Positions 45,181 through 53,787 of a stretch of DNA of 64,000 nt are shown here, in pieces. Positions within the stretch are counted from its first letter, which is position 1; the number at the start of each line of letters is the position of its first letter. Origin of the DNA: Erwinia piriflorinigrans CFBP 5888 (GTDB taxonomy: Bacteria; Pseudomonadota; Gammaproteobacteria; Enterobacterales; Enterobacteriaceae); contig NZ_CAHS01000015.1 in NCBI RefSeq assembly GCF_001050515.1, positions 186,001 to 250,000 of the forward strand. Reading direction: 5' to 3'. The notes beneath the pieces were generated by a model, which made no database searches, had not been told where the DNA came from, and was given only the letters and a program-made list of their open reading frames with translations. Made by a program: the position numbers and the translations under genes.

Positions 45181-47797
45181 CACTCTTTTCCTTATGCAGC
45201 GGCAGGGCAGCATTCTCTTCTACCCAAGTTTGCAGATTGTCGCCAAAGCGCAGGCTGCGCCAAAGTTGAAACAGGTTTTCGCGCTGGGTGTAATTCAGCG
45301 ATACCTGCTGGTTGCGGTTACTGAAACGACTGGAACCATTCACCTTCGCCGTCATCGTCATCCAACCGAGATTATCAAGATCGACAGTTGCCCAGCTGCG
45401 GGATATCTCCATATAGCGTAGCCAATCTATGGCAGCACCAGCGGCAAAATTATTACCGCTGATGGCATCCGCCATATCCTTATCCATACGCAGCGTCAAC
45501 GGCCCGCCGTTGGCGATCCATCCGCCTTTGATCAGCCACCGTGAATTATTCAGCCAGAGCGGTAACGCGCCGTTAATTTTGCCGGAAATGGCGAGCTGCT
45601 TTAACTTCATCGCGCTCACCAGTCTGGACATATCAACGTGCTTTACCTGCACGTTGGCGGCGCGTGTTTGCGGCATTTGCAAACTCTCCATGCTCAATTG
45701 CCCCCCAAGAACATCAATATTGACGTTGGAGAGCCGGAGCGGATTAGCACTGCTCCACGGATACCACCCCTGCAAATCTGCGGTAATATTTTGTAGAGCA
45801 AACTGGTTGGAGATCTCTCTAATGCGCAGTGCCACCGGGCCATGAGCGCCAAAATACCAGCGCTGCGCCTCCAGACGGAAAGGCAAAGAGAAATCGACCC
45901 CCTCGAATGCATTATCGGGCATCGACACGTTGCCGTTGGTGACCAGCCAGTGCCCACCGGCTTTCAGCCCCTGATCGGCAGCGGCGGAGAAGGCAACCTG
46001 GGCTTTTAACTGTCCGCCTTGGATTGATATTTTCAGATCAGGGGCGATTAGCGGTTGGAAAACGCGCAGCGACTGTTGTGGCCACCACATCTGGCCGCGC
46101 AGCCGATCGCCATCCCAGCGTCCACGCACCTGTACAGGACCAATCTCACCGGCTTTCAGGCTGCCGTTATACAGGAACCAGGCCGGATCGCGCCCTTTCA
46201 CCCCAAGGGTTAAAATCGATGGCGGCAAATACCCCCCGCTACCGAGGCGTGTTTCTTTGGCCTTCAGGTTTAGCTGACCGTCGAACGAAGGCCGTGCCGG
46301 ATCACGCTGCCAAAGAAGGGGTTTAGCCAACGTCAGGCGCGGGGCATCCATTGTGGTGCCTGCATAGCGCAGACGGTTAAAGCCAGTCGACAAGGTATCC
46401 AGTTCAATCAGCGTGTCCTGCCAACGACCACGGCCGTTCACGTCCCACTTTGCTGCCAGCGGCGCAAGATAGCCTTTGCCCCAGTAGCGCCACATCCACA
46501 GCCCTTTGTCCGGCCAGAAGTTGCTGGCCCGGCCATCAAGATGCAAACGGAAGCGCCCCATATCCCCATTATGGGCGCTAAGAATGGCCTGTAAACGACC
46601 GGTAATTCCAGCGGAAGAAACGACTACGCCAGCCAGAGGCCAGCGCGCTTCATCGACCTCCAGCGTCGAGAGCAATTGTCCTTTCATGCGCAGTAGTGCG
46701 CCGGGCAACAGTTCCAGCTGCGGATCGATTAGTGAGCCTCGTAACATGCCGGGGAGTCCGGCATAAAACTGTAGTTTCATCATCTTCGCATCGCCGGTAA
46801 GCCGTAACGGTAACTCACTATCTTGCAAATCAAGCCGCCCCGGCCCGAGGCTAAGCACCACGTTACCCTTTCCGCCGCGTCCCTGGGTCAGAAGATTGAG
46901 ACGACCGGCTATTTCCGTTGCCGCTAACCCCTGCTGCCAGTTTTTTGCACTTAGCGTGACGGAGCCTGCAAGAGGCTGGGTGGACCATGGCCAGTTCCAC
47001 TGCCCTTGCCTGATGTCAATCAACTGTGGCGTTATTTGCCACGGCAATGTCAGTAACGGGGTGGGATGATTTTCACTGCGGACAAGCAGCTTTCCGCTGT
47101 TCTGTTGCCATTTGAGTTCCACGGCGATCGGGTCGGGTATGCCATCAAGCCTGAGATTACTGTGTAACGCGCCGGATTCAGGCAGACTGTCGGGGATTGC
47201 AGGCAAATTGAGCGTACCGTTAAGCATAACGGGCTGCGACATGCCGGGAGCCATTAGCTTAAAGGTCTTTATTGCCAGATCCCGGCCATCAATTTCAGCC
47301 TGCAACGTCAGGTTCTTTCCCCGGTACTCCAGATGCTGGTGCTGGGCGTCGGTGTGTAACGCCAGCCCCCCGCTCCAGTTCTGCCAGGGCGCAACGGCCA
47401 ACTGACCAATGCTCACATCGGCAGGCGGTAGCATATTCTGCCATTCAGCCAGAGATCGTGGCGCTTGCTGACGGTTGTCAGATGCCGGGATCTTCGCTGC
47501 ACAGGCGCTGTCAATTGATACCGCATCGGCAGACAGCTGCCAGCGTGACTGACGGTAAGAGAGTGCCACGGCGCTAACTGTCGCCAGCTCACAGTCGCCA
47601 ACGCGATAATGCACACCGGCCAGCCGTAATGCCCCTTGCTGCCAGCGGGGATTGCCATCAAGAGCGATGGTAGTATTTTGCGGCAGCCACAAACCGGCCA
47701 GTGTCGGCAGCCATTGTGTCACGGTAAGAAGTAGCCCACTCAGTAGCAAGATAACTGCCATCAGTGCAGCTAACGCTCTCATCCAGCCCTGTTTCAT
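45164..47797 (-). CDS. ydbH: YdbH, AsmA-like intermembrane lipid-transport protein
   Basis: Inner-membrane-anchored periplasmic protein (877 residues) with one N-terminal segment (ALAALMAVILLLSGLLLTV) and a long repetitive beta-strand body typical of AsmA-like bridges. E. coli YdbH acts redundantly with TamB and YhdP in moving phospholipids to the outer membrane, joined by YnbE and YdbL, both encoded directly downstream here. The C-terminal YdbH domain contains NLGWMTMTAKVNGSSRFSNR. AGGA precedes the ATG. Divergent from ldhA. Confidence 0.93.
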   Translation of the reverse strand: MKQGWMRALAALMAVILLLSGLLLTVTQWLPTLAGLWLPQNTTIALDGNPRWQQGALRLAGVHYRVGDCELATVSAVALSYRQSRWQLSADAVSIDSACAAKIPASDNRQQAPRSLAEWQNMLPPADVSIGQLAVAPWQNWSGGLALHTDAQHQHLEYRGKNLTLQAEIDGRDLAIKTFKLMAPGMSQPVMLNGTLNLPAIPDSLPESGALHSNLRLDGIPDPIAVELKWQQNSGKLLVRSENHPTPLLTLPWQITPQLIDIRQGQWNWPWSTQPLAGSVTLSAKNWQQGLAATEIAGRLNLLTQGRGGKGNVVLSLGPGRLDLQDSELPLRLTGDAKMMKLQFYAGLPGMLRGSLIDPQLELLPGALLRMKGQLLSTLEVDEARWPLAGVVVSSAGITGRLQAILSAHNGDMGRFRLHLDGRASNFWPDKGLWMWRYWGKGYLAPLAAKWDVNGRGRWQDTLIELDTLSTGFNRLRYAGTTMDAPRLTLAKPLLWQRDPARPSFDGQLNLKAKETRLGSGGYLPPSILTLGVKGRDPAWFLYNGSLKAGEIGPVQVRGRWDGDRLRGQMWWPQQSLRVFQPLIAPDLKISIQGGQLKAQVAFSAAADQGLKAGGHWLVTNGNVSMPDNAFEGVDFSLPFRLEAQRWYFGAHGPVALRIREISNQFALQNITADLQGWYPWSSANPLRLSNVNIDVLGGQLSMESLQMPQTRAANVQVKHVDMSRLVSAMKLKQLAISGKINGALPLWLNNSRWLIKGGWIANGGPLTLRMDKDMADAISGNNFAAGAAIDWLRYMEISRSWATVDLDNLGWMTMTAKVNGSSRFSNRNQQVSLNYTQRENLFQLWRSLRFGDNLQTWVEENAALPLHKEKSDESPD

Positions 47798-47979
47798 GGC
47801 GGCAAATCCTGTTCAGTCCGTGATTATTGATTAAATGATGGCATGGAATGGCACAAGGGTGAAGTATTTCACGGCAATAGGGCCGATGTGCTGCCTTTTC
47901 CTTTGGGCCAGTCCCCCAACCGAGCATTAATTGTTACACTGAAAGATAACGAATCATGTGCAGATAAAGGAGTAAAACC

Positions 47980-48972
47980 ATGAAAATTGCGGTGTACAGC
48001 AATAAGCAGTATGACAGGAAATACCTTCAGCAGGTCAATGCGGACTATGGCTTTGAATTTGAGTTTTTCGATTTTCTGCTTAGTGAAACGACGGCAAAAA
48101 ATGCCGAGGGCTGTGTAGGGGTTTGCATCTTTGTCAATGACGATGGCAGCCGGGTGGTGTTGCAAGAGCTGGCCGGGCTGGGGGTCAAATTTATCGCCCT
48201 GCGCTGTGCGGGGTTCAATAATGTTGATCTGGGTGCAGCCGCTGAATTGGGTATAAAAGTCGTCCGTGTCCCAGCCTACTCGCCGGAAGCGGTAGCTGAG
48301 CATGCGGTGGGCATGATGATGACGCTTAACCGCCGTATCCATCGCGCATACCAACGCACGCGCGACGCCAATTTTTCGCTTGAAGGTTTAATTGGCTTTA
48401 ATATGCACGGCCGTACCGCCGGAGTGGTAGGCACGGGTAAAATAGGACTTGCCGTACTGCGCATTTTGAAAGGTTTCGGTATGCGCCTGCTGGCTTTCGA
48501 TCCCTGGCCGAATCCTCTGGCTGTGGAACTGGGCGCAGAATATGTCGATATTGAAACCTTGTTCAGCCAGTCTGACGTCATTACTCTGCACTGCCCGCTC
48601 TCGGAGGAAAACCACCATCTGCTTAACGAGAGTGCCTTTGCCGAGATGAAACAAGGGGTTATGGTGATAAATACCAGTCGGGGCGGATTAATCGATTCAC
48701 AGGCAGCAATAGAAGCACTTAAACAGCAAAAAATTGGTGCGTTAGGGATGGATGTCTATGAAAACGAGCGCGATTTGTTCTTCGAGGATAAATCCAACGA
48801 CGTCATCCAGGACGATATTTTCCGTCGTCTGTCCGCCTGTCATAACGTGCTGTTCACCGGGCACCAGGCATTCCTCACTGCCGAAGCGTTAACCAACATT
48901 TCACACACTACGCTGGAGAATCTGCGGCTGTTAGAAAAAGGTGAACCCTGCGATAACCTGCTGACCCCGTGA
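47980..48972 (+). CDS. ldhA: Fermentative D-lactate dehydrogenase
   Basis: NADH-dependent enzyme reducing pyruvate to D-lactate in fermentation, 330 residues (E. coli 329). NAD-binding loop is GVVGTGKIGLAVL. Catalytic residues are Arg in INTSRGGLID, Glu in DVYENERD and the acid His in FTGHQAFLTAEAL. AAAGGAG lies 7 nt before the ATG. The neighbour ydbH on the other strand and its position match E. coli, but hslJ is missing downstream. Confidence 0.97.
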   Translation: MKIAVYSNKQYDRKYLQQVNADYGFEFEFFDFLLSETTAKNAEGCVGVCIFVNDDGSRVVLQELAGLGVKFIALRCAGFNNVDLGAAAELGIKVVRVPAYSPEAVAEHAVGMMMTLNRRIHRAYQRTRDANFSLEGLIGFNMHGRTAGVVGTGKIGLAVLRILKGFGMRLLAFDPWPNPLAVELGAEYVDIETLFSQSDVITLHCPLSEENHHLLNESAFAEMKQGVMVINTSRGGLIDSQAAIEALKQQKIGALGMDVYENERDLFFEDKSNDVIQDDIFRRLSACHNVLFTGHQAFLTAEALTNISHTTLENLRLLEKGEPCDNLLTP

Positions 48973-49055
48973 TCGGATAAGAAGAGAGTTTCAATCCCGG
49001 AAGCTAAGGCCAGTGGGTGACCGGGATGAACATCCGTAGCGCTAAATGATGAAAA

Positions 49056-49328
49056 TCATCGTGCGCAGCTTCCATTGAGTAAAGCATTCTCCGAACAGCG
49101 GCGACCGTTTCTCAGTTGGCACATTCCTACCGAACTTCCATCCAACTGACGAGAGAGCGCCAGTGTTCCTCCTGCGTTAAGGCAGTTATTTGCCGCCAGG
49201 TCTGCCATCTCAACTCTGGCAGGAACATGAGCTGCTGTGGCCTGCTGCGGAGGTTCATCATCACTGCCGCTACTACAGGCAGACAGTAATAAAGAAGCTG
49301 CCACCAACAACAACGTTGCTGCTTTCAT
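49056..49328 (-). CDS. DUF333-type small lipoprotein
   Basis: Lipoprotein of 90 residues from ATG 49328 (GGAG upstream). Signal peptide ends in a lipobox (LLLSACS). The C-terminal domain has the DUF333 pattern ANNCLNAGGTLALSRQLDGSSVGMCQLRNGRRCSENALLNGSC, broken here only by numbering: four cysteines around a GMCQL core. Family members are small envelope proteins (sometimes labelled hemolysin) of unknown role. Converges on ldhA. Confidence 0.75.
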   Translation of the reverse strand: MKAATLLLVAASLLLSACSSGSDDEPPQQATAAHVPARVEMADLAANNCLNAGGTLALSRQLDGSSVGMCQLRNGRRCSENALLNGSCAR

Positions 49329-49604
49329 CAAATTGGCTCCGGATTGGTCTGTGCTGAGATGGAGCGATCAGCATAAGCCACGTTTCACATTAGGTCGATA
49401 GATGTCACGCTTTTTTACAAAACAACTTTCAGTAAATTTCAAGAGATGTGCTCTGAATTATTAGCGACCAAACAGTCCTGATAATGCTCAAGAGCCAGAA
49501 AAGATCATGGCAAATGCGTTAAGCCGTGCCAAGCTAATTAACACATTAACGTTCCGCTACTGCGCAGCGCTTAACGTGATTGATTATTCTTTAAGGAGAG
49601 ACAG

Positions 49605-49892
49605 ATGTCTGATAAGCCGATTTTGATTATCGCCAATATCATCGCCAAAGCGGGTAAAGGTGATGAACTTTATGAAATTTTGCATCGTTGCGTGCTACCA
49701 AGCCGACTTGAACAGGGTAACGTGCATTATGATTTATACCGCAGCGTTGAAAACAGTGACAGGTTCCTGTTCCATGAAACCTGGAAAAACACGGCAGCCG
49801 TAGACCTGCATGAAGCGCAGCCCCACTTCTTAACCTTGCTTGAAGAAGCTGGCCCGCTGCTGGCCGAAGCCCCGGCAATAAATAAAATCTGA
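49605..49892 (+). CDS. ABM-domain (YgiN-like) putative quinol monooxygenase
   Basis: Small dimeric ferredoxin-like protein, 95 residues, of the antibiotic biosynthesis monooxygenase family. It has the pattern IIANIIAKAGKGDELYEILHRCVLPSR, then NVHYDLYRSVENSDRFLFHETW and HFLTLLEEAGPLLAEAP. Such cofactor-free proteins oxidise quinols or act in reactive-compound detoxification. AAGGAGAG lies before the ATG. Monocistronic, converging on dbpA. Confidence 0.85.
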   Translation: MSDKPILIIANIIAKAGKGDELYEILHRCVLPSRLEQGNVHYDLYRSVENSDRFLFHETWKNTAAVDLHEAQPHFLTLLEEAGPLLAEAPAINKI

Positions 49893-49923
49893 CTTAGGGG
49901 ACGTCCGTTCTCAATAGATATAA

Positions 49924-49953
49924 GGCAGCCGGACTGAATTAACCCCGGCTGCC
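49924..49953. terminator. Terminator between the ABM gene and dbpA
   Basis: GGCAGCCGG (49924-49932) pairs with CCGGCTGCC (49945-49953) in the convergent gap; moderately T-rich on the minus-strand side. Confidence 0.65.
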
Positions 49954-49961
49954 CAAGCCCG

Positions 49962-51341
49962 CTATTTCAGCAATCGCGCCCGACAGGTTTTACCCTTGAT
50001 CTTTACCTGCTGTAACTGCTGCATGACCTTGCGCGCCAACTCACGGCGGATAGCGACATAAGCCAGGGTTGGACCAATATCAATCTTACCAACCTGATCG
50101 CCACTAAGGCCGCCCTCACCCGTCAATGCCCCCAGGATATCCCCCGGGCGGATTTTGGCTTTGCGCCCGCCGTCCAGGCTCACCGTCACCATCTCTGCCA
50201 GCAGCGGCCTGGAAGCCACTGATTTCAAAGTGGAAACAGAACTCCAAACCAGCTTTTGCTGTAAATAGTCCTCAAGTGTATGCGCACGTATCATTTCGTC
50301 AGGCGCAACAAAGCTGACAGCGCAACCCTCCTGCCCTGCACGGGCCGTTCGGCCAATACGGTGTACATGCACTTCAGGGTCAAATGAGAGCTGATAATTA
50401 ACCACCATCGCCAGAGCTTTAATATCCAGCCCGCGTGCCGCCACATCGGTGGCAACCAGTACCCGACAGCTGCCGTTGGCAAAACGTATCAGCATTTGAT
50501 CGCGCTCACGCTGCTCAAGATCGCCATGCAGCGGCTGCGCGCTGATCTGCGCATTTTCCAACGCATAGGCGATATCATCACATTCGCGTTTGGTATTACA
50601 GAACACCACGCAGGAAGAAGGCTGACGTTCGCTGAGCAATCCGATCAATGCCGTCAGTTTTTCGCGCGGCCCTGCTTCATAGAAGGTTTGCTCGATCGCT
50701 GGCAGGTCAGAAACATCGCCAGTTTCAACCGTCAGAGGGTCACGCTGGATTTTCTGACTGATCTGAGCAATCGCCTGCGGCCAGGTGGCGGAAAACAGCA
50801 GTGTCTGTCGATTCTGCGGGCTGTGGCTGATAATGGTATCGATATCTTCGCGGAAGCCCATTTCCAGCATGCGGTCGGCTTCATCCAACACCAGAGTGGT
50901 GATCGCATCCAGTTTCAGCGTCTCTCGTTTCAGATGATCAAGAATACGCCCTGGTGTTCCAACCACAATATGTGGAGCATGCAGCAGGGAGTCACGCTGT
51001 GCGCCAACAGGCTGCCCGCCGCACAGGGTGAGGATCTTAATATTGGCGGTGAAGCGCGCCAGGCGACGTAACTCTTTCGTCACCTGATCGGCCAATTCAC
51101 GCGTAGGACAGAGCACCAACGCCTGTGTGACATACTGGCTGGCATCAACGCGGTGCATCACACCCAGACCAAATGCGGCAGTTTTTCCACTGCCGGTTTT
51201 TGCCTGGGCGCGAACATCACGACCGTCTAAAATTGCGGGCAGCGATTCTGCCTGTACTGGCGTCATGGCAAGATAGCCCAGTTCGTTAAGGTTATCGATC
51301 TGGCTGGCTGGCAGTTGTGTCAGGGTAGAAAAAGCAGTCAC
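49962..51341 (-). CDS. dbpA: ATP-dependent RNA helicase DbpA
   Basis: DEAD-box helicase (459 residues) for 50S ribosome assembly. The C-terminal RRM-like domain recognises hairpin 92 of 23S rRNA. Q motif LGYLAMTPVQAESLPAIL, Walker A AKTGSGKTAAF, DEAD box LDEADRMLEMG, SAT motif FSATWPQ and HRIGRTARAG are present. The C-terminal domain ends GKTCRARLLK as in E. coli. Upstream lies the accessory segment that separates it from ttcA. Confidence 0.96.
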   Translation of the reverse strand: MTAFSTLTQLPASQIDNLNELGYLAMTPVQAESLPAILDGRDVRAQAKTGSGKTAAFGLGVMHRVDASQYVTQALVLCPTRELADQVTKELRRLARFTANIKILTLCGGQPVGAQRDSLLHAPHIVVGTPGRILDHLKRETLKLDAITTLVLDEADRMLEMGFREDIDTIISHSPQNRQTLLFSATWPQAIAQISQKIQRDPLTVETGDVSDLPAIEQTFYEAGPREKLTALIGLLSERQPSSCVVFCNTKRECDDIAYALENAQISAQPLHGDLEQRERDQMLIRFANGSCRVLVATDVAARGLDIKALAMVVNYQLSFDPEVHVHRIGRTARAGQEGCAVSFVAPDEMIRAHTLEDYLQQKLVWSSVSTLKSVASRPLLAEMVTVSLDGGRKAKIRPGDILGALTGEGGLSGDQVGKIDIGPTLAYVAIRRELARKVMQQLQQVKIKGKTCRARLLK

Positions 51342-51401
51342 GAAGTAGTTCTCTGAAAAACGGAGGGGTTATTGAAGGCGATTGTAACAGATTACCGGGG
51401 C

Positions 51402-51527
51402 TCAACGGGGTCGGTAGGGATCTTTTTTATCATCTTCACTGCTGTCTGGCGCGCGCGGGACTTCGCCGTGTTCTTTCGGCTCATCTTTAGCGGGGTGCGG
51501 TTCATGGTGACGTTCAGCTTGGGACAT
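51402..51527 (-). CDS. Small acidic His-rich protein (41 aa)
   Basis: ORF of 41 codons with a strong ribosome binding site (AAAGGAGAG, 6-7 nt before the ATG at 51527). The product starts MSQAERHHEPHPAKDEPKEH and ends with DDKKDPYRPR. It is very hydrophilic, without a membrane segment, and probably disordered. Histidines are concentrated in the first 20 residues and acidic residues in the second half. It lies head-to-tail behind the SDR pseudogene and 60 bp upstream of dbpA on the same strand, so it may be a dbpA leader gene. No family recognised. Confidence 0.55.
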   Translation of the reverse strand: MSQAERHHEPHPAKDEPKEHGEVPRAPDSSEDDKKDPYRPR

Positions 51528-51599
51528 GACTCTCTCCTTTCGATCTGTTTCATTAAGCTTAGTCGATATTTGCGTGTTGAAGTGTAAATGCTCCGGGCA

Positions 51600-51787
51600 T
51601 TAGTTCACCTGTAAAACCTCGCGACCGCCCTTTTCGCTAATCTCTTCAGCTATTTTTTTAGCTTATCTTCACTGCGTGCAGCCAGAATGATACGGGTAGT
51701 TGACTGGGCCAGTCTGTTGGCGGCTGAGGCACTAATGCTTGAAGCTGCGCCGGTAATAACTGTTACCGTGTCTTTATTCAGTGACAT
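51600..51787 (-). pseudogene. Short-chain dehydrogenase fragment with frameshift
   Basis: From ATG 51787 (GGAGTAATTATTT upstream) the frame reads MSLNKDTVTVITGAASSIS, an SDR Rossmann start, then ARSEDKLKK and a TAG at 51650. One missing A in an A7 tract explains it: the next frame continues with IAEEISEKGGREVLQVN, the expected SDR sequence, to a stop at 51600. The glycines of the TGxxxGxG cofactor loop are already changed (TGAASSIS). The rest of the gene is gone. An intact SDR of a different type lies nearby on the other strand. Confidence 0.8.
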
Positions 51788-52090
51788 AAATAATTACTCC
51801 TGGCGTTAAATAGTTTAAATCAACAAGTAATTTATAAAGAAATATTTTGCATATCGGTGCACTTAGATTAAAAAAGATTAAAAGTAAAATCTTAGCGGAT
51901 ATTACCAGAAAATCCTCTCACCTTAATCAATACTGCATTGAATCCCCCTCAACATGATTAACATAATGATTTTTATATAAAAATTACACGCCTCACCTGA
52001 TAAATTTATTTACCCGATGATTTTCGGAAGCATTATTTTAATTTTGATGCCATGCTTGCTTATAATTCATGAAATAAGGGGGCTGTTATA
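51788..52090. other. AT-rich gap between SDR pseudogene and SDR gene
   Basis: About 300 bp of AT-rich DNA. It should hold the promoters of both divergent genes. I see no ORF, hairpin or recognisable operator in it. Confidence 0.4.
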
Positions 52091-52888
52091 ATGAGTAAGA
52101 AACTGGCTTTTATTACCGGGGCATCCAATGGCATTGGATTCGAACTGGCGAAAATTTTCGCTAAAAATGAATACGACATTATTGCCGTGGCCAGGAACGA
52201 AGAGAAACTGAATAAAGCCTGTGACGAGCTTCGTCAATTCGGCGGCAGCGTACATGCTTTTTCTGCCGATCTGAGCTGTTATCAAGAGATTGAATTGCTT
52301 AAGACGAAAGTCGATGATGCCGGGTATGGCATTGACGCCCTTGTTATTAATGCCGGCCAGGGGTTGGGCGGCAGCTTTATTGGCGGTACCGAGCTTGAAA
52401 AAGAACGGCAACTTATCCGTCTTAATGTGGACTCTTACGTCCATATGTCCAAGATTTTCCTGCCGGACATGATCAAACGTGGTGGCGGGCATGTTCTGAT
52501 GACCTCATCACTCTCAGGTACGGCTCCCATTCCCTTTGAGGCTGTATATGGTGCTTCCAAGGCCTTCATAAATTCCTTCTTCTGGGCAATCCGCAACGAG
52601 CTAAAAGGTAACGGTCTGAATATGACCCTGTTAATGCCGGGTGCCACGGAAACTAATTTCTTCAAAAATGCCGGTCAGTCCAATACCCGCGTTGGTGCTT
52701 CGCAGACCACCAAGCCAAACGAAGTAGCTGAACGTGCCTGGTATGCACTGATGAGCGGTCATGAATATGTTTACGGAAATGATGAAGCCGAGCATGAAGG
52801 TGATGTGCTCAATCGTCTTCAGAGTGAATCTCAAAAAGCACAGCGGCACCGCATTATTTCTGAACCAGGCTCCGCCAACAACAAATAA
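52091..52888 (+). CDS. Short-chain dehydrogenase/reductase
   Basis: Cytosolic NAD(P)-dependent oxidoreductase of the classical SDR family, 265 residues. Cofactor loop TGASNGIG (9-16), the NAG motif (INAGQG, near 87-89), catalytic Ser near 140 (MTSSLSG) and Tyr153-x3-Lys157 (YGASKA) are present. The Ala-Arg pair after the second strand (AVARNEE) suggests NADPH preference. AAGGGG precedes the ATG. Substrate unknown. It lies between the SDR remnant and gene fragments, with a LysR regulator 0.9 kb downstream. Confidence 0.85.
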   Translation: MSKKLAFITGASNGIGFELAKIFAKNEYDIIAVARNEEKLNKACDELRQFGGSVHAFSADLSCYQEIELLKTKVDDAGYGIDALVINAGQGLGGSFIGGTELEKERQLIRLNVDSYVHMSKIFLPDMIKRGGGHVLMTSSLSGTAPIPFEAVYGASKAFINSFFWAIRNELKGNGLNMTLLMPGATETNFFKNAGQSNTRVGASQTTKPNEVAERAWYALMSGHEYVYGNDEAEHEGDVLNRLQSESQKAQRHRIISEPGSANNK

Positions 52889-53012
52889 CCTCTTTTTCTG
52901 AAGAAATCAGTACATAAGGGATTCTTTATCGTCCGGTCTGAGGATCGGACGAATCTTGATATTTTCAGGTCGTCACTGAAAGATTCTACTACGTCACCAG
53001 TGAGGACGTTTC

Positions 53013-53183
53013 ATGGACATCATGTTCTTCCTGTGCTGCCTGTTGTCTGCGTTAGTCTCTTCATTTGTGTATTCCTCTCCTCAGCCACCGAGCCCACTTA
53101 AATTTGGGGAAGCACCACCCACCGATATCCCAATTTTATCGGCAGAAGCAAACCATGAGCGCTTCGGACAGCCTGATGATTAA
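53013..53183 (+). CDS. Small exported or membrane protein (56 aa)
   Basis: ATG-initiated ORF with GAGGA about 6 nt upstream. The product starts MDIMFFLCCLLSALVSSFVY, a hydrophobic segment that may be a signal peptide, then a polar, Pro-rich and acidic tail (SPQPPSPLKFGEAPPTD, NHERFGQPDD). Too short for family recognition. It ends against the gene-fragment region on the opposite strand. Unknown function. Confidence 0.5.
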   Translation: MDIMFFLCCLLSALVSSFVYSSPQPPSPLKFGEAPPTDIPILSAEANHERFGQPDD

Positions 53184-53640
53184 CGCATAAAACCCACGGC
53201 TCCGAGTCTTAATATATCCGTCAGAGGATTGGCGGTAAGGGCCTGGTGCGTCAAGTTCATCCTGTTCCGCTCTTCAGGTGTATCCTTGAGGGTCAGCCTG
53301 TTCAGCAGAGTCAGGCAGGCAGCCATACAAGCCCCCTTTTTTGCCCCCCTGACAGCCTGCTCAATATTCGACTCCGTAATACCCATCTGTTGGGCGCAAG
53401 AATTATCGTGCAGCCAAACATCCATTCCAGAAGGATCATGACAGGCAGAGGTAGTTCGGGGGAAAACATGGTGCCGAAGATAAGACGGCTGATTAGGTGG
53501 AATTCGCACCCGGCCACTACAATCAGTCCAATCAGGAACTTAAGTTTTTTGCTGTAGCCCAGCGGCCATATAAAGCGCAGGCATACATACACGGCAGGCA
53601 GCAGCGTCCTTACATGAAATATTTTTCTTCTCCGCAATGA
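53180..53640 (-). pseudogene. Junction of gene fragments incl. metallophosphoesterase-like N-terminus
   Basis: One frame (from TTG 53637) gives RTLLPAVYVCLRFIWPLG, then CEFHLISRLIFGTMFSPELP and a further membrane segment to IILA. This is the four-helix N-terminus of membrane metallophosphoesterases of the YkuE type, but no phosphatase domain follows. From about 53400 the protein-like sequence switches frame to MGITESNIEQAVRGAKKG, then KDTPEERNRMNLTHQALTAN, ending at 53180. The second piece is unrecognised. I read this as a deletion junction of two unrelated genes; assignment of the first rests on memory of the family. Confidence 0.45.
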
Positions 53641-53787
53641 TCAACACACCAGTACGGCTGGATGAAATACTGTGTACCGCTTGCACAGTATTTATGAATT
53701 TTACTAAACTTAACATCACATTCCTTGCTTGATATTGCGTGTTTTTCAATACGCCATTAAATTCAGCTCATCTATGGAAATTGCCTC

